Source: Stachybotrys elegans (Eukaryota > Ascomycota > Sordariomycetes > Hypocreales > Stachybotryaceae). From it: a stretch of 64,000 bases of DNA. The position numbers and the translations under genes are program-made. The notes under the pieces are model-generated. The model saw nothing but the letters and a program-made list of their open reading frames with translations. It made no database searches and had not been told where the DNA came from. The stretch lies in assembly GCA_020746835.1 (NCBI GenBank), contig JAGPNK010000014.1:1-64000 (forward strand), given 5' to 3'. Positions 1 through 11,906 of the stretch are shown piece after piece. The first letter of the stretch is position 1. Each line of letters opens with the position of its first letter.

Positions 1-1474
1 AGTGGCCAAGTGGGCTTCTCTAATCGAGGGATCATGATGGTGGGCTGATCATTCCATCATAGGCTGGGCCGAATACACCTTCGCTGGCACAGTGATTGCT
101 TGGCCGCTCTGCCCTCCTTGTATCACCAAGTAACTTGTAAGAGTGAATGTCCTGAATGCATTGCCCAGCAAAATCCTTCGTCCTTGTATAGATATAGCTG
201 AGAAGTTCGCTAGAAGGAAGACTCATTCTCATCGCCACTTGTTCAAGATATCTTAGCGGGGAAGCTCCTGAGTTACACGGTCATCATGCCGGGCCTGTCT
301 GATGCTAGAGGGTCTTCTGTGTATCTGCCCACCTTCGGGGTCGCCGGGCACTTTTTGGCCTCGCACAATGCACGGAATCATGATCTGGCGTCGTAAGCCT
401 CGATATATTGCATTGCCCCTTTAACAAGCCCCATGTTTGTCTCCATAGAGACAAGACAGGCCAAGCGTGACTGACGAAATCAAATTGGGCCAACTCTGAC
501 AGTCTATCACTCGTTATCGTGTGTGTGGAATGCTTTGCCCATCGAAAAGCCACAAAAGAAGTAGTCTAAGGGCAGGTGCCTAGGCTTTGGGTTAGCATCA
601 TTTATAGAATGATAGAAAAACAGAGAATGGCAGCTAGAACGAGTAACGCACAGGGTTTACGTTGATGGCGTCAGAGCCATGTTCGCCTCGAGGATCCATC
701 ATGCGCGATTTTCAAATACAGAAGCTGCATAGCGGCTGCTATACCAGCTCCATCTCGTTTCTCGTTATTCACGACCTATGCTAGAAGTGGCAGCAACGCG
801 TCGCGTAATGCTCAATAAGGAATTCCAAGGGGGGAGTGTTTGATGTCGTGGGCCTTGGCGTGATCGAGCGTTACTAAATTTGCCAAGTCAGGTAAGCAAT
901 GGACTAGTTGGGGCCGCTTGGCCTCATGCCTGGAGGGAATAAAATCGTCAAATATCAGAGTCCTGGAAAGGCGTCATCCTGGTCGATGGGTATGTCGGAA
1001 ATGGGGCCGAGGGTCTAGAATGAGGAGTCAGTCTTGTTAGAAGCTGCCTCTGCTCCCTTACCAGCTCATTCCTCTCCCTCTGAAGGTCACCAGAAGAGAA
1101 GTCATGAAAGTTGCCAATGTGAGTAAGGATCACGGGTAGCAATGGATGTAACGCACCAGCAGGATAATCCAAGGTAACTTTGTTGCATGAACTGGAAGGG
1201 CATATGTCGATGTGGCGAAGAGTGTGAATGGTTGAGGCTGAGGGTAGGTGCGATGGACCTTGTCGTGTCCTGATGGATAAATATGCATGGTGCCAGGCAC
1301 TAGTCCATAGGTACGTAAAGAACTTGGAGGTACAAAGCAAGGGACATGGGGGCTTGGTTCCATTTATGGGCGACAAAAAAGCAGCGAGGGGTTTGCAGCC
1401 GAGAATTACCCATTAGAGGAATTTCCTAAACAGGCAAGTGGGTGCCGCCATTTCCGAAGGAGGTAATGCCGTCT
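1..1474. other. Left flank, no supported gene
   Basis: This stretch has normal base composition. The longest open frame is on the minus strand at 948-1376; its middle is rich in Pro/Ser/Thr and it shows no motif I recognise, so I do not call it. I see no repeats or RNA genes. Composition changes abruptly near 1475, where the AT-rich island begins. Confidence 0.5.
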
Positions 1475-2446
1475 GAAATAATACTATATAGTAGAAGAAT
1501 AATATTATCTACTTTAACTATAGTAAGAAAGACTATATTTAAAGAAACTATATAAAGCTAATTTAAAATAAGTTCTAAATAGAAATACTTAAAAAAGAAA
1601 GATTTAGAAAAAAAAATAAAAAAAAAATATATATACTTTATACTACTTTCTAATAAAGGAAACACTAGTGTCTAGACTATAATATATATAGTAATAGTTA
1701 TTATATATAATAAAGAGAAGCTATAATTCTATAGATTTATAACTCTATTAGATTAGAATAATTATAAAGCTATATAGAAGGATAACTTTAACTTTACTAA
1801 ATAGAATAAACTCTATAATAGAGAATTTAAATATAGATATATACCTAAAAAACATTTTAATAAAGAAAGGCTTTACTAAGAACTAAAGGATTAAAAGTAC
1901 TAAATACCTAAGCTTATCTTTATAAAAAAAAAAAACCTCTATACCTTAGTTAAATAAAGCTACTATAAGAATAATAATTATAAACTTTATAAGTATAAAA
2001 AATATTATTACTTTAGATACTATTATATACTATAGCTATAGAATTAATTTAAAAAAGTATAGTTAAATAACTTTAATTTAAATTAATAAACAGTTAACTA
2101 TACTTAGAATCTATATAAAGGATAACTCTAAGTAAATAAAGCTATTAAATAGAAATCTCTTAGATTTCTATAAGAAATTATTAAAATCTACTAGAACTCT
2201 ATAAGTAATCTCTAGATATTATAAAATATATAATAAATATAGAAGGCTCTAGAAAAGTAAAATAAAAAATAATAGAATTAGAAACTTATATAAAATACAA
2301 TTATTACTATAATATTACATAATTAAAACAGAAACCCTATTAATAACATTTCTATATAATCCTAATAAATAAACTAATTATAATAAATAAAATAACTAGT
2401 AGAGAGAACTTAAATATATTATTAAAACTAAAGAACTATATATTTA

Positions 2447-2935
2447 TGTAACGGTCGGGTTCCTAACTATAACTAAGTCTGATTATATTAGGGTTAGTTA
2501 TTAGTAGAATAGTTAGGGTGTATATACTGTTGGGTATATATTACATCTAGTAATGGTTAAATACTTAGAGTATATAGTAGTTAAGGTAATTAAGTTGTAT
2601 TAATAGCTAGTAGGCTTCTAGCTAGGTACACTATATAGAATCCTCCTATCTATATACTAGGAGGACTGACTGTCTTTCTGGGGTAGACTGATTTACTCCT
2701 GCAAGAGACTAACTTGCTTCTATAAGGGACTGGTTTAGTCCACCAGGACTGGCAGTTCAGTTCTATAGGTCTCTTTAGTCTATATAGGTCATGTGACTAG
2801 TTATATAGCCCTTGCAGCTATTATATTATAACACAATGTCTCTCTATAGTGGTTCTTTATTCTAAGACTATATAAAAGGCTTGCTTTCCTCTATTTAGTT
2901 TAGTTAGTTTACTCCTTCTTTTTTCCTTTCTTTAG
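2447..2935 (+). repeat. Probable LTR (right boundary uncertain)
   Basis: The sequence TGTAACGG at 2447 is a typical start of fungal gypsy LTRs. About 420 bp downstream lies a TATA box (TATAAAAGGC at 2871) followed by a pyrimidine-rich stretch, as in an LTR promoter reading rightwards. The LTR is noticeably less AT-rich than the coding relics around it. The inner end cannot be fixed because no second copy is present in the window. It could be the 3' LTR of the minus-strand element next to it or belong to the unidentified relic on its left. Confidence 0.45.
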
Positions 2936-3540
2936 TATGTGCTAACTATGCCTGTTTGTTATATTTCTCAGTGTAAATGTTCTGAATGTAATAATCTCTT
3001 ATCCCTTGTCCTTATGACCAGTACTCTTGCAATTATGCTATACTTGTTTTGCTATTATACTAAGGTACAATGCATTATATTTTCTTATTCTTATTATTAT
3101 AGTTATTATATTAAAAATAAGATAACTTATTCTAGTCTTTTTGTATTAGATATCTGTTTGTTCTCCTAAGGTGTCTATCTTAATGTTTTCCTTGCTTACT
3201 TTCTATAGTTATAAGTCTCTCTACTAAGAATATAAAACTAAAGGTTTCTAAAAATAAGGCTATAGCTGCTTTAGAGGAGGTGTCTTGTGCTATCTAGGAG
3301 GCCTCTGCTTGCTTGCTATGCCTTTGTTAAACTCATTTAGCGTTGAAATCTTGTTGTGAGAACGCTATCTATTGCAGGCTGCTTAGTTTGGAGGAGGAGA
3401 ATGGGGTGTTTAAGGAACAGGCTGTTATTACAATCTAACAGGCTGTAGGCAATCTATAGTCTTTTAGCGCTTTTAGTATTCTTGATTGGAATGCCATTGG
3501 GATTGATAGTACTGCTAAATCTCCTTCTGGGCATGGGATA

Positions 3541-6500
3541 GATATCTAGGTGGTTCCTATGTGTTTTCTGATTCCTTATAGTTCTTCTATTTAATAAGGT
3601 ACTTCTACTGATTTCCTATTTCTATATTTTTCTTATAGTTAAGAATCTTTTTAACCTCCTACTCTTGTTCTAGGGTGGCTTTATTAATATATACTTTTCT
3701 AATGTAAATAGTTCCCTCTATAGATTCTAATAGTGAGATATGGAAAACTAGGTGCAGTTATACCTTGTTTAGTAGGTTAAGCTTATAGTTATTATTAAAG
3801 ATATATTTCTTAACTAAAAATGGTCTAATATAGCGGTAATTGAGTTTTTTATTTAGTTATTTTATATTAATGTTTTTTATAGTAAGGTAAACTATATCTC
3901 CCTTCTAGAAGGTTAGTTCCTTTAACTATTTCTTATTATAGTATTCCTTCATTTGTTCTTATATAAAGAGAATTTCTATTTAAAGCTACTTATATAGGTT
4001 CTTTAAGTTATCTAACTTAAGTATAGCCTTAGGTGCTAGGGATCCTTCCCTGCGTTCTCAGTAGGCATTGGGTGTGAATCTGAAGTTTGTATAGGCTAGT
4101 GTAAGCTTAGTAGTCTTGTTAACTGCTATATTATATATAAATTGTACTATAGGTAACTTCTCTACCCAATTGTCTTACTTATAGTTAATATAGTACTATA
4201 GGTATATCTTAAGTATCTAATTTATGCGTTTAGTCTATCTATCCACTTATAGTCTTTAAGCTATACTAAGCTTATAGTTTAGGCCAATTTGTGCCATAAA
4301 ATATTGCTAGAACTGTAAGAAAAATGGCATTCCTTTATCTATAATAATATCTAGTGGTAATCTATAGGTAATAACAATATATTGTAGAAAGATATATAAA
4401 AATTCCTCTATATCTATTGATTTATTATAAGGAATATAAAGATAGAACTTCATAAGTCTATTAATAATAACTAGAATACTATTATAGGCATGTCCTATCA
4501 TAGGGTCTTATAATACTAATAGTTTAATAATAAAATCCATAGATATTAACTCCTATGGTTAGAGTGGTACTTAGAGAGGTTATAATTCTCTATAAGGCTT
4601 ATATCATCGTGATTTGGCCTTATTGCAGATGTTATATTATATAAGAATACATTTAATGTATTTCTTTATATTAGGGAACTTATAGTTCCACTTGATCTAT
4701 TCTAGGGTTTTTATAACTCTCTAATGTCTATATATAGGTAACTTATATATATATTAGATGAAGTTATCCCTAATGTTATCTAGCACTTAGTAGTATAACG
4801 TTTATTTACTATTATCTATACTATTATTATGTTTTTTAATCCTTTGTAATAGCGGGTATACTATCTTAAAGATATTTATAATATTTATATTATAGGATCT
4901 ACATTTCTTTATCTATTCCTTTAGGGCTATATTAAGAGTGTTAGAGCTATAGAGCTGTTTGACTTGTGTTATTATTTTATTAAGGTTGTGATAGTTGGTA
5001 ACATAGTAGTTATTAATGATCTTATATTCTACTTCATCTAGTAAGTAGACCTTTTCTCTATATATAGCCCATTTAGTTCCTATAATAGCATCTTGTCCTT
5101 TGAAATCCCTAAAATGCCATTCTATAATGACTCTCTAGATTATCTTAAGGTATTATTCTCTTAGTTATGTGTTTTTTATTCTTATAATTCTAGTCTATTA
5201 TAAGTATCCTTCTAGAGTCTTCTCTAGAAGTTATTTGCTAATGATAGACTGTCTGTTATTAAGGTCTGGTTTTTAACTAATAGTGTTTACTCTTCTGTTT
5301 TCTATTCCTTTATAATGAATGATAATGTAATTAAATTAGGTAAGGTATTTTATATATTTAAGTTATTGCTTATTTAACTTCTAAGTGGTGGCAAAGTAAG
5401 TGATGTTTTTGTGATTTATAAAGATCTTAATCTAGTGTTTGCTGTCTATATAGTAGTGCTTGAATTCTCTAAGAGCTTCTACTATTGCTAGGAATTCTTT
5501 ATTATATATTAGGTAATTAAGCTCCACTCTGTATAGTTTGTGTGACTAAAATGCAATAGAGTGTAAGTTCCCTTTATTATCTCTCTGGCTAATTTATATT
5601 CTATTTGCAAAGTTAGATAAGTCTGTCTTAAGTTTAATTTCTTATTTAGGGTTAAAAGTCCTTAGTATAGGTTTGCTAGTAATAGTATTTTTAATCCACT
5701 TGAAGGCTTTCTATTGTTTCCCTATCTATTGAAACTTAAGTTCCTTCTATATGATATCTATAAGAGGTATAGTAATTCTTCTAAAATTCTTAATAAACTA
5801 TTAGTAGTAGTTTGCTAGGCTAATAAAGGATTATACTTTGGTAACATTTATTAAAGGTTTTTAGTCCTTAATTACTACAATCTTCTTTAGATCTATTTAG
5901 ATCTTGTTATGCAAGATAATGTATTCTAGGAAAGCCACTTTCTTTTTGTAGAATTTACTTTTAAGGGGGTTAACTAATAATTGTACATTCTTAAGGAGTT
6001 ATAGTACTTTGTGTATATGCTTTTTATACTTCTCTTTATTGTCTAAGAAGATCAGTACATTGTTAAGATAATAGATAATAAAGATATTAAGGTATTCTCT
6101 TAGGATATATATAATTATTTATTAGAATGTTATAGGTACATTAGTTAATCCTTATGGCATAGTAAGGTACTTGTAAAGTCTATACTTTATTTTAAATACT
6201 ATTTTCTACTTATGTCTTTCTTTTATTTAAATTTAATTGTAGGCTAATATAAGGTCTAGCATGATAAAGATTGTTTTACTATATAGTCTATCTTTTATTT
6301 CTTCTATTAGGGGCAATGGTATTCTATTCTTAATGGTAATAGCATTGAGCTATTGGTAGTTAATAACTAGTTATAGCCTACTATCTTTCTTAGGTATAAA
6401 TATAACTAAATACCCAGCTAATGATTTAGATACTTAGATCTTTTCTTAATATAGTATCTATTCTAGGTACTCTTTAAGTGCTTTTTCTTATTTTATATTA

Positions 6501-6778
6501 AGGGTATATAGTTTGTTAGAGTATAGCTGTTTTCTATTAATAATATTAATCTTATAATCCTATTTAGAGTGTTATAGTAGTCCTCCCTCAATCTCCTTAT
6601 TAAAGAGTTTTCTATACTTATAGTATTATATTAACATATTCTTCAGTCTTTTCTTTCTCTTTACTACTTTTTGCTTTATTTCTTTAAGGTCTTTATTAAG
6701 TTCTCTAAACTGTTATATTATTTAGTATATAATGTGATTTGTTTGTTGCCTTTGTCCTTGTATCTCATAATATCTACC
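3541..6778 (-). mobile_element. RIP-destroyed Ty3/gypsy chromovirus pol relic
   Basis: Read on the minus strand, the order is reverse transcriptase, RNase H region, integrase, chromodomain, which is the chromovirus order. The RT part (about 6440 to 5900) keeps 'AGYLVIFIPKKD' and further on '[19 protein letters not shown]'. The catalytic YxDD box at 6059-6070 now reads YLNN. An integrase-core segment survives as a 64-codon frame at 4307-4501 ('DRxxK', 'LP..I..D.G..F'-like pattern). The chromodomain at 3541-3671 reads 'YLIK*KNYKESENT*EPPRY', with tryptophan codons turned into TAG. The 5' part (gag, protease) is missing: the element stops at the composition step near 6778. It is certainly inactive. 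Confidence 0.85.
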
Positions 6779-7680
6779 TCCATGTGGATGTACCGCCATT
6801 TCTAGTCAGCCCAAGTTGCCAAATCCAGCGGCTCTCCCACCTAGGCCAGCCCCATATTTTAAGGCATCTCTCCATGCCGTCCATGCTCACTACTTCCTAA
6901 AACAGATCTGGCTCTCACCGCCTTCCCCATCCATCATTCTTTTCGCTCACGTGACTCACCGCCTACCCAAATGGGTCATCCCCAAATTCGTCCTCCTCCT
7001 CACCGCCTGCCTAGTGTAGGCTGTCCCAAAATCTGTCCCAGCCTTCACCGCCTTCCTTATTTGCGTCCCAGATCCTGTCCCGCCTCTGACCGCCTACCCA
7101 ATTCGTAACTTACGCAATTCGGAATCCCAAATCTTGTCCATACACTCCCTTACATGGAAAGCCCAAGAAAAGGTCCCCATCACGGCCCAAACTTGGACTC
7201 AGCCATAGACCATGTGGTTGGGATATGACCCAAGATCAGGGTTCAAAATCGTCCTACCATCATGTAACCCTTTTGCTTGTTCTTGTTCTTGTCCCAGCTT
7301 TCAATGGCCATACTATGGACACGAATTAACTCTGTAGGATGGTTATATTTAGTACAGTATAGTATAGACATTACCCTAGGCAATGGTAACCAGGGGACGG
7401 CACAGCCAAGCTTCACTCATGCAGGCCATTCCTTATTACGTGATGCCAGGCATGCCTTGTACAAGGCGACCCCGACGATCCACCCTCCTCACTGATTAAG
7501 CGCTTGCCTACTCGTGCTCTCAGCCGATCCCTGTGCCATACCTCTTCATCCCGAGACATATTAATAGTTACTCTTTGATTTTCCATCTTTCTGACGTGAC
7601 CTGATTTTTCCCACTCATCTTTCTCTCCTCCACTTGCCATACTCGTCACCAGTCACCAGCAGCACCCATAGCCTGTACTT
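6779..7680. other. Upstream region of the DUF3435 gene, with a dispersed ACCGCCT motif
   Basis: No gene is supported. Between about 6900 and 7110 the heptamer ACCGCCT recurs five times at roughly 40-60 bp spacing, mostly within (T)CACCGCCT(A/T)CC, flanked by CCCAAATT/CCCAAAAT-like words. This looks like a degenerate short tandem array. It lies between the AT-rich island and the recombinase-like gene, so it could be a subterminal region of a mobile element, but no target duplication or inverted end was found. Confidence 0.4.
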
Positions 7681-10135
7681 ATGGCTCGAGCGATGAACTT
7701 TCCCAGGCGGGCTATGCAGAGACGAAAGTTCTCTTGTCATAGAGCTGCAACCAGGACTCATTCAAGATCAAATACCATCGAAAACCGAGTTTCTCTGCCT
7801 GATCACTCGGAAGCCAGCGAGCATGTCTCTGAGGATAGCTCCGATGATTTTGATCCAGAACCTTCACGAACCGTTCACCTTCATGAAGCCTCGGATGGCG
7901 ATCTCGACTTTGACCCTGACCCTGAATTGAATCTGGATTCTGGGTACGGTAGTGCGGAAGAAAACCCGGAGCAAGAATCTGCGTTTTACAATGACTTAAT
8001 TGACCAATTCAACGCTGAAGGGCCAACGATGGCTAGTCATGATGAAAACACGAAGAGATTGACAATTCCCGAAGAAAAGAAATGGAATACGTACAGTTAC
8101 CCCCAAGCAACAAATAACTTTGTAGCTAACCTTGATTAGATTCTGTGAATTGACGAGACGAGAGCCTTTTGAGTCACTCAAGGCATGTAATGCATCTATT
8201 TTCAAGGCCTACCTGCATTGGAGGCTAAAGAACTCTCGGGTCAAGAAGGAATCCTCCATCATGACATATTGGAATGTCCTGAGTATGGTCTATGCTCAGA
8301 AGACAGCCCGATGGATGGATGGGGGTGTCTTATATGACGTTGGTAATGTCAGTTAACCCCTATTTCTATACCTTGTATGAAAGTTTAACCCCGGGAGCAG
8401 TTCATCCGCACACTCGGTCTGGATAGATCCAAGAAAGACAAATCTGGCTTATATGTTGAAGATTTGGACTTGATTCTTCACTATCTTTATGTACGGGACG
8501 GCTTTGTGTATACCCATGAAAGGCTTCGCGTACAGCTGGCGCTGATTCTGATCATCGCTGGGGCCACTGCCACTCGGCCTAACGCACTTATTGGAAACGT
8601 GCTTTATAAACATGCTGAGTTTCAGCTTTTCCCTCCATCGCCCGGCGGAACGCGCCCTCGACTTGGACTCGAGTTTAGTCTGGTCAACGTTAAGAAGTCA
8701 GCAGGCTCCTCCAAAATTCTTATTTTTGGATTCCACGAGGAACATACTCTTCTACACGACCCTGTACTTCATATGCTGGCTCTAGCATTTGCCGATGGTG
8801 CATTCTTGAATGAATTTTCAAGTCCCGAGCAGATCTATGAGATTGAGGTTCCATCACACGTTGATCGGGTGCGGATTCCATGGAAGGCGAAGTGGGAAGA
8901 CCGAGCCATCTTTCGCAGCATGGAAGGATTGGAGGTATCGGCGAGTAAAGCTCTGAAATATGGCAGGACTAGGGGTGATTTGGTTCGGCTTGGTCGTGCA
9001 CTTGGGTACGCCAAGATCCTGCAGTTCTATGACATTCGTCGAGGATCTGGCAAAAAGCTGAATGGTGAGTGAAACTGGCCAACCTTGAGAGTCTTGCTAA
9101 CCATTCGCAGAGGCACTTACGCCCGAGGAAAGGAACCAAACCATGAACCACAGGCTAGGGGATTCCTCTACGTATGTGAGATATTACATGACAGATCTCA
9201 TCGGCAATGATACCCAAGCCATCATATTCGGCGGCGATCCACAAACGGATTTCGTCAATATGATGGGTCGGCTTGAGCGGCACGGACTCGCCCCAACAGA
9301 ATTGACAGAAGAACAGAAGCAAGAGGTCAGAGACAGCCCCGAGTTACTGGAGTGTCGCCAAAAAATGTCAGAAGCATTAGAGCTTCTCAAGAAGCAAGGC
9401 TACCGGTCTTATGTGGCTGCAAAGAAGGCTGGGAAGGGCCAGGATTACGAGAAACAGAAAAAGCGACTGGACAGCCTGAGAAAGAGGCTAGAGTCTAAGC
9501 GTTTGCAAGAAGAAATTGCAGCATTCCACAAGACGATACATGGAAAAGAGATCGCCCAGCAACTGAATGGGATGAAGCCGACGAAAGATGCATTAGCACC
9601 ATCAACAGACGAATACGAGCTTGAGGAGAGAACCGAGGTGGTAGGTCTATTCTCCCAAGCTCCATATGTCACCACTCACGAGGAGCTATTTCAATGTCGA
9701 CTGAAGCTTGTTTCAGCGCTTGCACAGCTTTGCAATCGGCGGGAAAGCCCACGTTACTGCAAAGCCAAGCATGCCAGGTCCAAGCCAAGGGCCAATGTCC
9801 AGCCACAAGCCTCCATTCAACTGGATTCGGAGGTCTCGGATAATGTTTCTATGGAAGAAAAACCCTCGGGGGGTCCAGGATCCAGGCTTGCTGGAAAGAT
9901 CTGCCCGTTTTGCCAATGGCGAGATCCAGAAGTCGGCAAAGCACAGCGGCAAAAGAGATGGCGCATTGATAGTCTGGCAAGGCACGTTCGCTCTCAACAT
10001 CTTGAGCGGATTACAATGCCATTCCGATGCCCCTACAATGACTGTCAGGCAGTTCTGGGAACAAACGAACACTTTGCCAGCCATTCATCTCGAGCGCACG
10101 GGGACAACTACCCACCATCAATAGTTGCAGGATAA
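7681..10135 (+). CDS. DUF3435 tyrosine-recombinase-like protein with C-terminal C2H2-type zinc finger
   Basis: Proposed exons are 7681-8090, 8140-8347, 8401-9064 and 9111-10135, giving 768 aa. Introns were placed by phase and consensus (GTACAG/CTAAC/TAG; GTCAGT/CAG, with GTTGGT at 8339 as alternative; GTGAGT/CTAAC/CAG). The N-terminus is acidic and low-complexity. The centre matches the fungal DUF3435 ('FluG-like') family: 'ATATRPNAL' (Arg near 265), 'YDIRRGSGK' (near 420), 'ERNQTMNHR' (His near 440) and 'STYVRYYM' (Tyr near 453), an R..RR..H..Y series like tyrosine recombinases. Near residues 691-760 there is a Cys2His2 pair (CPFC...H...H and CPYNDC...H...H). DUF3435 proteins include the captain recombinases of Starship elements but also many stationary homologues. 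The long C-terminal part is coiled-coil-like. Family assignment is firm; recombinase activity is inference. Confidence 0.8.
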
Positions 10136-10817
10136 GTTTTATACGAACTATCAATGAAGTTGAATAGTAAGATCACTGTAGGAGTTGCGCTACAAATGCC
10201 TACCTATCTTGCCTAGGCGTCTGAGGGATAATTCACTTGCTGCAAAGGCTAACACAAAACGGCATGAACTTATCGTTGGGTTAGGACGCTATGGTAATCT
10301 GTAAAACCCATGAGCGTGAGACACTGGAGGCGGTCTGAGCAAGGCCCGCCATTTCCTGTAGAGCCAAGAAGGGTTGACCTGTCGCCACACACCTCGGGCG
10401 CTTAAAATACCTAATTGTCTCTCCTAAATGATAAGGGTTACTCAGAATTGTATTCAATCTTGACGTGGCTCAACCCCTTGACTGTCTGCTGGTCTGCATC
10501 CAGACAGCCAAGCCATACTTTCGCGTTGTGTTTACATTTCACCACAAGAGATTGAAATGATTGGGCGTAGATGCAAAGCGGTGTTGCCAGCCTTACTACC
10601 CAGCTCTGTCGCCAGAAGTAATTGTGTATCGAGATGTAAAGCGTCAAAACTAAATCATTCTTAGCGGTAAGGGCAAGAAAAAGGGCCTTATTTCTACCCA
10701 CGTGAGCAATTTGCGTAGCACAGACAGTAACTTGGTCTGTAACCTCAAGAATTCTATCAGTCTAATTGATTGTATACTTGTGCCTCTTTCAAAGCCTATG
10801 GAGCGGAACTCGGTGAC
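10136..10817. other. Intergenic, nothing supported
   Basis: Only an 87-codon minus frame (10438-10701) without a recognisable motif is present. It lies between the 3' end of the DUF3435 gene and the 3' end of the chromodomain-like pseudogene. Confidence 0.5.
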
Positions 10818-11906
10818 TTAGGCATTACAAGCTGAATCTAGCCCAAATTCGCTGATCTTCTTAAGGCGATTCCAACTTATCAGCGATTCCGAAACCCAGA
10901 AATCTTCCGCTGACGGGCAATAGAGCGTGCGCAACAAATACTCAGGCTTGCGGTGGCGTTTGCGTTGTCGCCTCTGTATAACGGCAAAGCCATCATCAAA
11001 GCCCAAGTATGTCTCCATGAAGGCGGTAATCATGTCTTGATCCAAGATGTCGCTTCTTTTGACCCATCAACGAGATCCATCAAGCTTCCACTCCAAAAAG
11101 AATTCGTGCCTATAACGAGCCAAAAGACGTGCCACTTCAAAAGTTTCTTCCTTTTCTGTCTCTGGTTGACATTCCTTCGATGACACTCGCGCCTTCCTAT
11201 CGGGCTTCAAAGGCTCTTCACACTTAGTCGTGACCCTTTGCTTCCCATTGATGCAAGAACGCAGAGGCGGATTCATCGTTCGATGTTCTCTAATTTGGGA
11301 GTGACGCGCTGAGGGTGTTCTTTGCGACCTAAGTCTGGGCACACGATTGTGGTTCTGCCACTGTGAATTGTCGTCCCTGCGTCGTTTCGCAACTGGCGTT
11401 GGATTCTCAAAAGCGGACTGATGCTCTTCCTCGCGACCTCGCTTCACAGGTTGAGAGACGCTAGGCGTTTCATTATTTTGTTGGCTTTGGTTCTGCACCT
11501 TCCGTTGTGATACCTCCTTGAGAATCTGTTCAATCGTTGGAAGCTCGTCATCATCTGAAGAGACCATCTCATCCTGACATTTTTGACTATTATCGTTTCC
11601 GTTGCCAGTCCGGGTTGGGTTTTGTTGCAAACTGCCTGATTCAGCAGTGGTGTCAGGCGCAGGTGATAGAAGCCTTTCGGCTCCGCTGGGAAGCGGTGAA
11701 GGTAACGTTCGAGGGCAAGAAGGCGGCGGCCCCTGTGATCGAGCAATGTCTTCGATAGCAAGGTCGAACTCTTGGAGACTTGGAAGCCTGATAGATGACG
11801 AAGGTTTGACGAAGCTCGGGAAAATTGAAGCCGTCGACCTTGGCAAGTTTCTGTATTGGACAGTCCCTGTAGACAAGGCGCCATGCTTATTTTGGAAACT
11901 CAACAT
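10818..11906 (-). pseudogene. Chromodomain-like protein interrupted by one in-frame TGA
   Basis: Starts with an ATG at 11906. Residues 1-240 are low-complexity, Ser/Gln/Arg-rich and basic, with an acidic patch 'SSDDDELPTIEQ'. Residues about 258-279 ('FEVARLLARYRHEFFLEWKLDG') resemble the start of a chromodomain ('WEVEKLL...YLVKWK'). A TGA then falls at 11067-11069. The same frame continues without any other stop for 82 codons to 10818 ('WVKRSDILDQDM...', then a region beginning 'FMETYLGFDDG'), which completes the domain and adds a C-terminal tail. No GT-AG intron can remove the TGA. A single CGA-to-TGA transition (as in RIP or ageing) is the simplest explanation; stop-codon readthrough is the alternative. 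Chromodomain proteins of this type bind modified histones or belong to transposons. Confidence 0.6.

Larger units (their letters stand above)
1475..6778. repeat. AT-rich RIP-type island
   Basis: Base composition drops sharply at about 1475 and recovers at about 6778. Inside, runs of A/T with very frequent TA steps dominate and nearly all reading frames are closed by TAG/TAA. This is the expected outcome of repeat-induced point mutation, which converts C:G to T:A in duplicated DNA of filamentous ascomycetes. Recognisable retroelement codons survive within it, with G-to-A changes at diagnostic residues. The part from 1475 to about 2446 is A-rich on the plus strand and the rest is T-rich. That suggests two differently oriented elements, the left one unidentified. 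Confidence 0.9.

Noticed and set aside
948..1376. 142-codon minus-strand frame near the left edge
   Set aside because: No domain and overlapping frames of similar quality on both strands.
8343..8400. Donor GTAATG for the second intron of the DUF3435 gene
   Set aside because: It breaks the phase; GTCAGT at 8348 (or GTTGGT at 8339) keeps the frame.
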